Shown: positions 35,687 to 45,648, counted from the first letter of the stretch. The stretch is 64,000 nt of DNA from an uncultured Lactobacillus sp. (GCA_946477855.1 CAMKZU010000001.1:1-64000), one strand, 5' to 3'. Numbers and translations are program-made. The notes: generated by a model not told the origin, from the sequence alone.

Positions 35687-37320
35687 TTAAAAGTTTGCTT
35701 TCTTAACAAATCTATTTTTATCTACAATGTAATATTTTTTATTTTTAATTTTGATGGGATCACCATATGTTTTTGCTGTTGAACCTTTTTTCAAAACTTT
35801 CTTATTCTGGCGATCACCATATTGATTATAAATGTAGGCATTATGTTTTAATTTACGGACTACAGGATCAACATTACCGGCAGCAATGTAATATTTTATG
35901 TTGCTATTGCCCTTATCATTTAGAACGTAAAAATTGCGTCCGCTGATAGTCGTTTTACCATAGGTCATTAGTTTCGAACCAATTTTTAAAATAATTTGGT
36001 TTGCACGAGTACCAGTATTGTCATAAAGATAAGCATTGTGCATCAACACTACAGTCTTTTCGCTGCTTGAACCGTTATTATTGTTTTCGTCTTTGTCCTT
36101 ATTTTCATCATTATTTTCCACTGGATTTGTCGGCTCAACCGGAACGGGATTAGGAGCAGGATAATTATTGTCGGTATCATCTGGTGGTGTTACTAGTTTT
36201 TTCCAAGTATAAGCACCCGGCTTAAGAGATCCATCTTGACTTTTTTGGATTAATTCAGCAGTAGTTAGTTGAGGTTCGTTATTATTATTGATTAATCGCC
36301 ATTTGTTGATAAAGTTCTCTTTATTCGGTGTTTTTTCAGGATTCGGTTGCCCCAAAGCCACATAGGTACTTAATTTTGTTACACCATATCTCTTATTCTT
36401 TTTTATTTCATTGTGAACGTATTTCCACAGATCAAGTATTGGGTATAAACTTGTAGCTAAAACTGAAATCCATAATTTGAATGCAACAATGTTCTTAGTT
36501 ATAAGATAACAAATATAGAAAGAATTTTGTACAGGTTGAATTTGTACGGGTTGAGACTGAATAATAGAATATAAGCCAATAAGACTTACTGACATAACTA
36601 AAAAATTTTTTGTACACATTACTATTGCTTCTGAATAATTTTTTGAGATTTTTTGAGATTTTGTCAAGGAGTATACATATGTCATTACTGCAAATACATA
36701 CAAAAGAACTTCAAAGACCAATAGTATGATTGTGTCAGTTAAATTTTCCATACTAAAACTAACATCGACAATATTTATTTTTGCTTTAAAAACAAAAAAC
36801 GAAATTATCGAGACAATACTAATGAATAATACCGTTATTCTATTAAACGATTTTTCTGCATCTGGTTTTTTAACTTTAAAGTCTACATTTAAAGATAAAG
36901 AATTATCTGTAATAAAATTCCCAAATTTTAAGAATGTCCATGAAAGAAATATAGAAAAAGCAATATATACAATTGAGTATACAAACATTACACACCAATA
37001 ATAATCTTTTCTGAAGACTTGCTTTATTAGCTTTACCAAAAATTCAAATGAAAGAATAGCAAAAATTAATCCAAAAAATAAGCCAAACAGGGTAGAAAGA
37101 ATCTCTACAATTACTATAAACGAAGAGTCTTTATTTTTTTGTTTGTTAAGCTTTTTAAAAGCAAATAATAATCAGTTATACAAATAATCATAACTATAAA
37201 AAAATACTTAAAGATATAACTAATCGGTATGCATAAAAGCAAAATGACTGCAAGACAAATTAAAGGTATTGCGCATATGTGTTTCAAAATAGAATTATTT
37301 TTTCTTCTCAAACGTTTCAT
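35687..37320 (-). pseudogene. Multi-TM membrane protein with C-terminal SLAP domains, split by an A7-run frameshift
   Basis: 37114-37320 (RBS agagg, ATG 37320) and 35687-37039 are in different frames; the second frame is open through the T7 (minus: A7) run at 37134-37140; adding one A joins them. Track start at 37039 is TTG without RBS. Confidence 0.7.
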
Positions 37321-37503
37321 TTTATTTATCCTCTTTAGAAATTAATTTATGATAACAGATTAAAATCAGGATAGTCTATTAATATTTATTATCTTTAGTT
37401 TGGTATTGTTAATTAATTTATTATGTTTATATACAATTTAGTATTTCATATAAAAGTATGTGGTATACTTTCACTAATAATAGTGGTTACAACGAGTACT
37501 ATT

Positions 37504-38166
37504 ATGATTTCAATGACATTATATAAAACCTATACTTGACAATTTAATAAAAGTGAGAAAATTAAACATAAAAATAAAACAATTGGAAAAATTTCCCAAA
37601 AAAGTAGGAGTAAATTTATTGATAATATTAAATATTTTGAATACGATTGTACTTTTAACGAAATATTTGAAGATGACATACAAATAGAAATTAATAATGT
37701 ATTACAATCTTTTGATGAATATCAGAAGATTAAAAAATTTAAAGTTTTTTATTTTCCCAGTAAAAAAACATTAATTGTGCGTGCTCCATCTCAAATTAGT
37801 AATAATTTTATTGAAGCTGTCAAAAGCTGTTTTTCTCAAAAAGTTAATATTCAAGGTACAATGAATTATCCGTTCGATAAACTGCAAAAAAAAGCCAGAA
37901 GTATGCGCGGCTTATATTTTTCTGTTAAACAAACCAATATATCTTCAAAACATTTTTTTGGTCCAAAAGTTGAAAGTGACAAAGAAGCTTCAAAGGCCAT
38001 AAACAATAACAAAGCTACCTATTTGATGTTAAAAATAGATATTTTAAAGAAGAGTAGAACTATAGGTTTCTCAAAAAAAGTTACACTCGTGTTATACAAT
38101 GTTTCCTTAAAAGACTCTTATCTTCAAATAACAAGCGACGTGCTTCACGCTATCAAGTTATGGTGA
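37504..38166 (+). pseudogene. Unknown ORF interrupted by an in-frame TGA at 37537-37539
   Basis: Frame ATG(37504)...TAT ACT TGA CAA TTT AAT AAA ... open through to 38166; ORF track starts only at GTG 37777. Confidence 0.55.
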
Positions 38167-39010
38167 TGTAGATAAAGTTATTTATTATTTTTTTAAGAGC
38201 CTTTTTGTCATCAACAGTAGTTACTGTTAAAGAGTTAGTTTCGAAATCGATATCTAATTTTGTATCTGATTTATCATTCTCCATTATCAATGTTTTAATG
38301 TCAAGTTTTCTGTCAAAAACTATATCATTTTTATTCAAAGACATATCCTTAACAATATATTTATAAAGTGGACAGTAATTTTTCATTTCTATTCTTGAAG
38401 ATAATGCTGTGCCTTTAAAATCTATATTTTCATTTTTTTTTAAAATCGTATAATTCAGGAGTTAAATTACTTATTATTTCTACAACTCTTATAAAAATAT
38501 CAGTAACGGTATTTGAGTCATTATCTGAAACAGAAGTATCAAATGACAAAAATAATTGTGGACTCGAATCATCTAAGTATTTGCTTAATGAGATAAATAT
38601 TGGAATATGTTCAATATTAATTTTTATTTCTATAGTTTCTGCAATTTGCTCTATATGCTCTAAATAAAAATTTTTATTTTTTTCCAATTCTTTTATAAGT
38701 CTGTTGCTAATATTCTGCAAATTAAAATCAGTTGCATAATATGCTTTATATTCATCTTTAAAAATAACGGTATCATTCTTTGCGTGTGCATATATTTTTC
38801 TTAAGAATAAAAAAATCCTTTTTGAATTATTATATAGATATGAAAAAAGCGTATATATTACTGGCGCTATTTTCAATAGAATCATGAAACTAATAAAAAA
38901 GTTTATTTTTTTATTTGTCTGTATTTCTGTATGAACTATTGATATTATTGTGAATATAAGAATTACTACTGAAACAAGTAAGCCAAGATCATGTAAGCGT
39001 TTTTTAACAT
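38153..39010 (-). pseudogene. Unknown TM-anchored protein (~285 aa if repaired), broken by two A-run frameshifts
   Basis: RBS aaaggag and ATG at 39010; adding an A to the A6 run (39000-39005) opens the frame into ORF 38430-38885; removing an A from the A9 run (38433-38441) continues into ORF 38153-38386. Confidence 0.65.
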
Positions 39011-39725
39011 TGTTTTTCTCCTTTTAATCTATTTTTTTAAAAAAGCTTTAATATATTTGAATCAAAAATTTTTAAATAAATATTAGTCATTAGACTTTAA
39101 TTATATAATACTTTAAATATTTATTTCATGACTATTTTATCTGAATAGCCTGATATAAAATGTGCGAAATTTTCTTTAATTTGATAGAACATTCCAGAAT
39201 AACATTGCCCACACACCAAGTCACGTTCTTAGCTAATGTTATTTCTTCAGTAACTATTGTCTTATCCATTGTAATAAGGTTATCTACCTTATCAGCTGCT
39301 AAATTGGTTTTATATCTGGCTTAGTGCGCCACAAGCATATTTAAATCTTGTTTGAAAAATACTTTGAGATTTTCTGTTCCATGGGATGCTTTCCACCATA
39401 TGTGCCCTGCCCTATACCCAGAGAGCTAATATATTTACGCTAATTGCAAGGACAATTACTTATTCTCTTATTCTATAAAAAAGAAAATTTGTACCGATTT
39501 TGCAGTTTCAAACAAAAAAGAAAGTCCAAAATAGACTTTCTTAAGGTAAATAAACTATAAATTATTAAATCTCTGAACACTTGATATTATAGCACTTTTC
39601 AGTACTTAACTATACCAATTTTAAGATATTTTGACTAATCCACCATTGCCAAAAAATTGCACCGAATTTTGCACGTATTGGGATAATTTCAGTTAATTTC
39701 AAAAAATGGCAAAAAATAAAAATGC

Positions 39726-39760
39726 CTTAGTACCAACACTTCAAGCGAGTTGAAACTAAG
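39726..39760 (-). terminator. Hairpin terminator downstream of tRNA pair
   Basis: CTTAGT..CAAC....GTTG..ACTAAG then gcatttttatttttt on minus strand. Confidence 0.5.
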
Positions 39761-39775
39761 ACAAATTACAAAAAT

Positions 39776-39846
39776 TGGGATATCCGGGCTCGAACCGAAA
39801 CATGCAGGAACCAGAAACCTGTGCCTTACCATTTGGCTATATCCCA
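39776..39846 (-). tRNA. tRNA-Gln (anticodon CTG)
   Basis: Minus: TGGGATA TA GCC..GGC A CAGGT TTCTGGT TCCTG CATGT TTCGG TTCGAGC CCGGA TATCCCA; cloverleaf fits, with a T-T mismatch at the base of the anticodon loop. Confidence 0.8.
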
Positions 39847-39855
39847 GTGTTAAAT

Positions 39856-39926
39856 CACCCGCACGAGAATTGAACTCGTAACTCCACCTTGAGAGGGTGG
39901 CGTCTTAACCATTTGACCAGCGGGCA
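39856..39926 (-). tRNA. tRNA-Glu (anticodon CTC)
   Basis: Minus: TGCCCGC TG GTC..GAC..CCACC CTCTCAA GGTGG..ACGAG TTCAATT CTCGT GCGGGTG; weak outer acceptor pairs. Confidence 0.75.
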
Positions 39927-39941
39927 AAATCAACAGTAATT

Positions 39942-39970
39942 ATTATGCTTGAAGAGACAGTTATTGTCAA
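39942..39970 (-). promoter_or_regulatory. Promoter of the tRNA pair
   Basis: TTGACA (39965-39970), 17 nt, CATAAT (39942-39947) on minus strand. Confidence 0.7.
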
Positions 39971-40021
39971 GTACTTTCAGTTCAAAAACTAAATTTAACT
40001 AATAAGGTTTTTAGCCCAAAG

Positions 40022-40060
40022 AAAAACTTTCGGAAAGCTTTTCAATCCGGAAGTTTTTTA
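40022..40060 (-). terminator. Terminator of BglG/GH1/PTS operon
   Basis: aaaaactttcggaaagcttttcaatccggaagtttttt. Confidence 0.65.
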
Positions 40061-40083
40061 TTATTGCCCATATTTTTGACCAA

Positions 40084-40956
40084 CTACACTTTTTTGCAAT
40101 TTTCTTCAACTACTTTGTGTAAATGAACAATCAAGTATATTCTCTCCTGTTTAGTAATCCTCAAGTTAATTTTTTCCCTAATAAACTCATCGAAAGCATT
40201 AATAATTTCAGCCTCCTTAGTCATTTTGGCAGCCAAGTCTTGGTAAAGTCCTTCCTGATCTTCATCAGAAAACAGTTTATTTTCATACACCCTTTCACAA
40301 AAATAATTTAGATGAGTCAAAAATCGTGAATAAGTGAAAGTGTTTTGGTCGATATTGCCACCAATAATCCTTTGAGCTATTTTCTCGAGACTACTCACCA
40401 GCTCAGCTATTTTCCTATTTTTCTGTTGGTCACCAACGTCAACTTCCGCATCCACAAAATGTAAACCAATGCCTGTTGCTTCGCTATACGGTAATAAAAC
40501 ATGCATTTTTTTATTAATCAAATTAACTGCAAATAAACCTATCTGATATTCATTTCTATGGTGAAGTAAGACATCAGGATAGTTGAAATTTTCACCAATA
40601 TTTCCCTCTTTAAATCGCTTTACCACAAAAGAAATATGATCAGCTAACGATAAATAAAGGTAATCTTTAACTTTGATTTGATATTTTTTGGTGGCAAAAT
40701 CTATTATCTCCCTAACCATATTTAGATAAGTTTCGTCTATTGTACTGGCTAGCTGAATAAAGTTTTTCAGCATTTTATTATCGGTTAAGACAAAAATCTT
40801 TTGAATTTCCTCTTTTTTAACAGGATAACCAATTGCTTTATGATAGCCTAGACCCTTGCCCATTAGGATACACTCTGCACCTGATTCATCTAATGCTAAA
40901 ACAAGCGAATTATTCAAAACTTTTAGCACTTTCATCAGCTCACCACCTAGTTGCAT
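40084..40956 (-). CDS. BglG/LicT family transcription antiterminator
   Basis: MKVLKVLNNSLVLALDESGAECILMGKGLGYHKAIGYPV; start likely second Met (MKVLKVL). Confidence 0.92.
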   Translation of the reverse strand: MQLGGELMKVLKVLNNSLVLALDESGAECILMGKGLGYHKAIGYPVKKEEIQKIFVLTDNKMLKNFIQLASTIDETYLNMVREIIDFATKKYQIKVKDYLYLSLADHISFVVKRFKEGNIGENFNYPDVLLHHRNEYQIGLFAVNLINKKMHVLLPYSEATGIGLHFVDAEVDVGDQQKNRKIAELVSSLEKIAQRIIGGNIDQNTFTYSRFLTHLNYFCERVYENKLFSDEDQEGLYQDLAAKMTKEAEIINAFDEFIREKINLRITKQERIYLIVHLHKVVEENCKKV

Positions 40957-40964
40957 ACTATTGT

Positions 40965-42371
40965 TTAGTTGACCAAACCATTGTTTGTAATAACCTTTTG
41001 GTACCAGTAAAAACTATCCTTGGGAATTCGACGTAGATCTTTTAAATCATTATCAGTTCTATTGACGTAAATAAAACCATAACGTTTTTTAAATCCCTGA
41101 TGTGAACTTAACAGATCCATAATTGACCAAGGACAATAACCGATTAGCTTTACCCCATCCTGAATTGCATCATAACAAGCCTGGATATGGTCTGCAAGAT
41201 ATTTTATGCGGTATTGATCATGAATCTTTCCATCCTTTGCCATAATGTCTGGAGTACCTAAACCATTTTCAGTAATAATCATTGGTAAACGAAACTGACG
41301 ATAATATTCATTTAGGACAATTCTCAAGCCCATTGGATCGATTTGAGCACCATATTCCGTTGCGGACAAGTTAGTATTTTTTTCGATCTTAAAATAGCCA
41401 TACAGATCAAAATCCACATCATTTTTCCTTGTACCAAATGGGTGCTTAGCATCGCTCGGCAAGTAACTGGCTACGAGAGTACGGTAGTAATTGACTGCTA
41501 TGAAGTCAGGCTGAGCATCCCGTAATAGTTGCTCATCTTGATCCTGCATTGATGGCAAAATGCCAACTTTTTTAAGGTAATTGCTATAGTACCCAGGATA
41601 TTGACCATGACAATACATTTCTAGAGCATAATTAGTCTTAAAATTATCATTCATTTTAGCAGCCCAAACATCAAGTGGCTTAGTAGATGCCGGATAAGTC
41701 ATGGTGGATGATATTGCCGGTCCTATTTTACCGTTTGGCACCATCTTATGACAATCTTGCATAATGTAGGCACTTGCTACAAACATATTGTAATCCATTT
41801 GTGCTCTGACACGTTCTTTATTCTTGGCTTCAACATGATACATATTTAAGCGCTCGTCTACACGAACCATCAGGTTTTGCTCATTGATCACCTGCCAGTT
41901 CTTGACTCTGTCACCAAATTCTTTAAAACATATTTGGGCGTATCTTCTAAAAGCAGAAATGCAAGATCTGTTTTCCCAGCCGTTGTATTTTTCTACCAGG
42001 GCCAGAGGCAAATCAAAATGATATAAGGTAACAAACGGCTCAATCCCATTTTTGATTAGGCAGTCAATCACTTTATTGTAAAAGTCTATCCCCTTTTGGT
42101 TAACCTGACCATCACCATCAGGAATAATTCTCGCCCAGGCAATGGAAAAACGGTATACTTTAAGACCTAATTCTTTCATTAAAGAAATATCTTCTCGATA
42201 ATGATGATAAAAATCACTGGCTACTTTTGTGTCAGCTTGCTCGGGACCAGCATGAAGAAAAGAATTATAATCTGCAACTGATTCTCCCTTACCATCTTCG
42301 TTCCAGCCGCCTTCAATTTGAAAGGCTGATGAAGATGCACCCCATAAAAAGTCTGGATTAAATTTTTCCAT
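40965..42371 (-). CDS. GH1 6-phospho-beta-glucosidase
   Basis: FLWGASSSAFQIEGGWNEDGKG; WQVINEQN; ITENGLG. Confidence 0.93.
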   Translation of the reverse strand: MEKFNPDFLWGASSSAFQIEGGWNEDGKGESVADYNSFLHAGPEQADTKVASDFYHHYREDISLMKELGLKVYRFSIAWARIIPDGDGQVNQKGIDFYNKVIDCLIKNGIEPFVTLYHFDLPLALVEKYNGWENRSCISAFRRYAQICFKEFGDRVKNWQVINEQNLMVRVDERLNMYHVEAKNKERVRAQMDYNMFVASAYIMQDCHKMVPNGKIGPAISSTMTYPASTKPLDVWAAKMNDNFKTNYALEMYCHGQYPGYYSNYLKKVGILPSMQDQDEQLLRDAQPDFIAVNYYRTLVASYLPSDAKHPFGTRKNDVDFDLYGYFKIEKNTNLSATEYGAQIDPMGLRIVLNEYYRQFRLPMIITENGLGTPDIMAKDGKIHDQYRIKYLADHIQACYDAIQDGVKLIGYCPWSIMDLLSSHQGFKKRYGFIYVNRTDNDLKDLRRIPKDSFYWYQKVITNNGLVN

Positions 42372-42410
42372 ATTTTACCCCTCTATTTAATCATTTTTTA
42401 GACTAAGATA

Positions 42411-44339
42411 TTATGAATTTGATAACAAGTATAACAACTGGTCGTTATTAGTGACGTTATCCTTGTTTGTCGAACCAATCGCTGCATAGTTTTTCGAATT
42501 AGTCACAACAACTGTGGTGGTTAAGTCATAACCTGCCTGTTCAATCTTTTGCATGTCAAATGAAACTATCAGCTGACCCTTCTTGACATGTTCTCCATCC
42601 TGAACATGCTTTTCAAAATACTGTCCATTTAGTTTAACTGTGTCTATGCCAATATGGATCATCATTTCAATTCCATTGTCTAATATTAAACCAACTGCAT
42701 GTAAAGTAGGATATATCATGCTAACTGTGGCGTCTGCAGGAGCCAAAATTTTTCCTGAAGTAGGTTGAACTGCAACGCCTTTACCCAAAACTCCGGATGC
42801 AAAAACTTCATCTGAAACCTGAGTTAGAGGTATCGTTTTACCTTCAACAGGAGAATTTACAGATAAGTCGCAGTCATCTGGAACTAAATCTTCATCAATG
42901 GTTTTAGTAGGATTTTCTTCCTGATTATCCTCAATCTGGTCAGTTTTTGAACTATTTTTTTCTGCAGGAGCTGCATCACTAGGTAAATCATTAAAACCTA
43001 ATATAACTGTTAAAATGCAGGCGCCACCAAAGGCAATTAAACAACCCAAAATGTAACAAACGAAAGCCTTAGTCCCAGCAGAAGCATATACAGGAATGGT
43101 TAAAACACCTTGATTGGCGAAAGCATTTCCGTAAGAGCCACCCCAGCCCATCAAAGCGCCACCTAAAGCGCCACTAATTACTGCATAAATCATGGGCTTT
43201 TTCAAACGCAAGTTAGCACCATAAATAGCCGGCTCGGTAATACCAAACAATGCTGTCACTGTGGCTGAAGCTGCAACAGTTTTCAGATTTTTATTTTTAG
43301 TTTTGAGAAAAACTCCCAAAGCAGCACCAGCTTGTGAAAAGTTTGCTGCACCGGCAAAAGCGAGCAGGTTTTGCCGTCCTGTTTTAGCAACATCGTTTAT
43401 ACCAATCGGAATGATTGCTCTGTGAGCACCAAAAATAACAAGTACACACCAAATACCACCAACAAAGGCACCTAATAAAATCGGACTCAAGTTCATGATA
43501 TAGTGATATGCCCAGTTAACTGCGTTACCAATATAAATACCAATTGGGCCGAAAATCATTAAAGTTGCCGGTACCATAATAAGTAAAGACAAAGTTGGTA
43601 CCATGATAATTTTGAGCACATCCGGCATTATTTTTTTAACAAATTTTTCAACGTAGGCCAGTACAAAAACAGCTATGATGATGGGAACAACCGAGGAAAC
43701 ATAATTTGCCTTGGTAATTCCAATCCCAAACAGCGTTACTGCTTTATTTCCGGTCATCAACTCTACCAAAGTGGGATAGCATAGCGTTGCCCCCAAAGTC
43801 ATAGCTATGTATTCATTGGTTTTAAAAACCTTAGCAGCCGATCTAGCCAAAATCACCGGCATAAAATAAAATAAAGCGTCTGAAGCGGCATTCAAAATAA
43901 TATAAGTATTAAATGTCTTTATATCAACGTGATAGACATTTAAGCCAATTAATGCTGCAACAGCCAGGATACCCTTTAACATTCCCGAAGCAGCAATGGC
44001 CGGAATAGTTGGCGTAAAAATAGCAGTTACAACATTTAAAATCTTTGTACCAATACCAACTTTTTTGTCTTGCTCGTCATTTTCGGTCTCAGTAGTTCCG
44101 AGCAGCGGCATGATTTCATCATAGATTGCTTCAACTTTATTACCTAAAACAACTTGAAATTGACCGCTGGCCTCTACGACCTGAATCACTCCCTCTATAC
44201 TGGAAACTTTATCCGTACTAGCTTTACTTTCGTCTTTTAAAACAAATCTCAATCTGGTAAAACAATGAGTTAAACCAGAGACATTTTCTTTTCCACCTAC
44301 ACCATCTAGGATTTGTAGCGCGATTTTATGATTATCCAT
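42411..44339 (-). CDS. Beta-glucoside-type PTS transporter IIBCA
   Basis: GLTHCFTRLRFVLKD; IIC; MMIHIGIDTVKLNGQYF. Confidence 0.93.
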   Translation of the reverse strand: MDNHKIALQILDGVGGKENVSGLTHCFTRLRFVLKDESKASTDKVSSIEGVIQVVEASGQFQVVLGNKVEAIYDEIMPLLGTTETENDEQDKKVGIGTKILNVVTAIFTPTIPAIAASGMLKGILAVAALIGLNVYHVDIKTFNTYIILNAASDALFYFMPVILARSAAKVFKTNEYIAMTLGATLCYPTLVELMTGNKAVTLFGIGITKANYVSSVVPIIIAVFVLAYVEKFVKKIMPDVLKIIMVPTLSLLIMVPATLMIFGPIGIYIGNAVNWAYHYIMNLSPILLGAFVGGIWCVLVIFGAHRAIIPIGINDVAKTGRQNLLAFAGAANFSQAGAALGVFLKTKNKNLKTVAASATVTALFGITEPAIYGANLRLKKPMIYAVISGALGGALMGWGGSYGNAFANQGVLTIPVYASAGTKAFVCYILGCLIAFGGACILTVILGFNDLPSDAAPAEKNSSKTDQIEDNQEENPTKTIDEDLVPDDCDLSVNSPVEGKTIPLTQVSDEVFASGVLGKGVAVQPTSGKILAPADATVSMIYPTLHAVGLILDNGIEMMIHIGIDTVKLNGQYFEKHVQDGEHVKKGQLIVSFDMQKIEQAGYDLTTTVVVTNSKNYAAIGSTNKDNVTNNDQLLYLLSNS

Positions 44340-44361
44340 AATTTTCCTCTTTTATTTCAAT

Positions 44362-44445
44362 AAAAAAGACCAAACATACGTAAATAAAACCGTTAATCTC
44401 GGTTATTAATTACATACATTTGATCTTGCCTGCATTACCAGTAAC
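44362..44445 (-). promoter_or_regulatory. RAT antiterminator site plus overlapping terminator
   Basis: Minus: gttactggtaatgcaggcaaga then AGATCAAATGTATG able to pair (with GU) with CGTATGTTTGGTCT-TTTTT. Confidence 0.8.
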
Positions 44446-44502
44446 ACGTCAAATAAAAGTTCTTTTATTTTACAAACTTAAATCTAACATTAGAATTCCA
44501 TT

Positions 44503-44518
44503 TATGCAAGCGATTACA
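44503..44518 (-). promoter_or_regulatory. cre-like site
   Basis: Minus TGTAATCGCTTGCATA. Confidence 0.55.
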
Positions 44519-44637
44519 TCAAATTTACCATTAAATCTGTTTTTTAACATTTAAAATTTCATTTGCACTTATTTGCAAAAATAAATCAATGAATTGTATA
44601 TAATAGAGTAAGAAACTTTTAACAAAGGATAGTTTAT

Positions 44638-45648
44638 ATGATTGACTACTCAAACACCCAAAATTTAATTGAATCAATGGTTACGGAACGCATTGTACCG
44701 GGCGTTAACTATGCTTTTTTTAAAAATGACCAAGTTTTCACTTCAACTGTCGGCTTTGCAAGTACTTATCCGACGGTTACGCAGCTTAGTCCGTTTGCCA
44801 TTTATGATTTAGCCAGTCTGACCAAAGTACTTATTACTGAAAATATTTTGCTTAAATTATATCAAGAGGGGCAGCTCAATTTTACTGAACCACTACACGA
44901 CTTTATTCCTGAATTTAAAGATGAACGTGTCCGCCTATTTCATCTGCTTACTCACACCAGCGGAATCCGTGGCTGGATTGAAAAGCGCGACCAATTATCT
45001 CGCGACGATTTAATCAATGCCATCATTCATTTACCTGTCACAGACGAGTTTGAACATAAAATGCGCTATGCCGATACGAATTTTATCTTGTTGGGGTTGG
45101 TTGTTAAAAAAATATTTGGGCAGCCAGTTCAAGAAGTTGGTCAAAAATTAATAATCGAGCCTTCTGGTTTGGAAAACACGACATTCAATCCCCCTAAGGA
45201 CTTATGTGTGCCAACTGCTGTTTACCAAGGAAAAGTTTTACAAGGCGAACCGCACGATCCTAAAGCACGCCAACTTGGTAGTGATTGCGGTTCAGCAGGA
45301 CTTTTCTCCACAATGAATGACTTGGTTAAATTAAGTAAGGGTTACTTGGGCTTGGATAAGCACATCCTGCCCTTCAGTCAAGAACTTGTCGCAATGTTAT
45401 TCGATAATAAAAATCCAGCGGGTGTCAAGCCACGCTCATGGGGCTGGGACTTGCGCTTTGATCCTCAGTTGCACTATCCCCTGATTCTACATACCGGCTT
45501 CACTGGTGTTCTGATGCTTCTTGACCGTGTGAAAAAGTCGGGCTTAATTCTTTTGACCAATCGGATCCACCCTACTGGCCATAATCAAGTCTTTCTAACC
45601 ATGAGAGAAAGAATTATTCAGAGCTTTTTAAAAGAAAACGACGAATAA
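44638..45648 (+). CDS. Serine hydrolase, beta-lactamase/PBP4* family
   Basis: YDLASLTKVL (SxxK), HLLTHTSGIRGWI, ILHTGFTG. Confidence 0.9.
   Translation: MIDYSNTQNLIESMVTERIVPGVNYAFFKNDQVFTSTVGFASTYPTVTQLSPFAIYDLASLTKVLITENILLKLYQEGQLNFTEPLHDFIPEFKDERVRLFHLLTHTSGIRGWIEKRDQLSRDDLINAIIHLPVTDEFEHKMRYADTNFILLGLVVKKIFGQPVQEVGQKLIIEPSGLENTTFNPPKDLCVPTAVYQGKVLQGEPHDPKARQLGSDCGSAGLFSTMNDLVKLSKGYLGLDKHILPFSQELVAMLFDNKNPAGVKPRSWGWDLRFDPQLHYPLILHTGFTGVLMLLDRVKKSGLILLTNRIHPTGHNQVFLTMRERIIQSFLKENDE

Noticed and set aside
35687-37039. SLAP membrane protein as a complete gene starting at TTG 37039
   Set aside because: No RBS and frame open upstream with more TM sequence; better explained by a frameshifted longer gene
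37134-37140. Programmed -1 frameshift at the A7 run
   Set aside because: The zero-frame codons AAC AAA AAA ATA do not give a good X-XXY-YYZ heptamer and no clear downstream stimulator was seen; mutation, phase variation or sequencing error is simpler
38990-39010. Short ORF MLKNAYMILAYLFQ as a genuine small peptide
   Set aside because: Possible, but one added A joins it to a long in-frame protein, so truncation is the more economical reading
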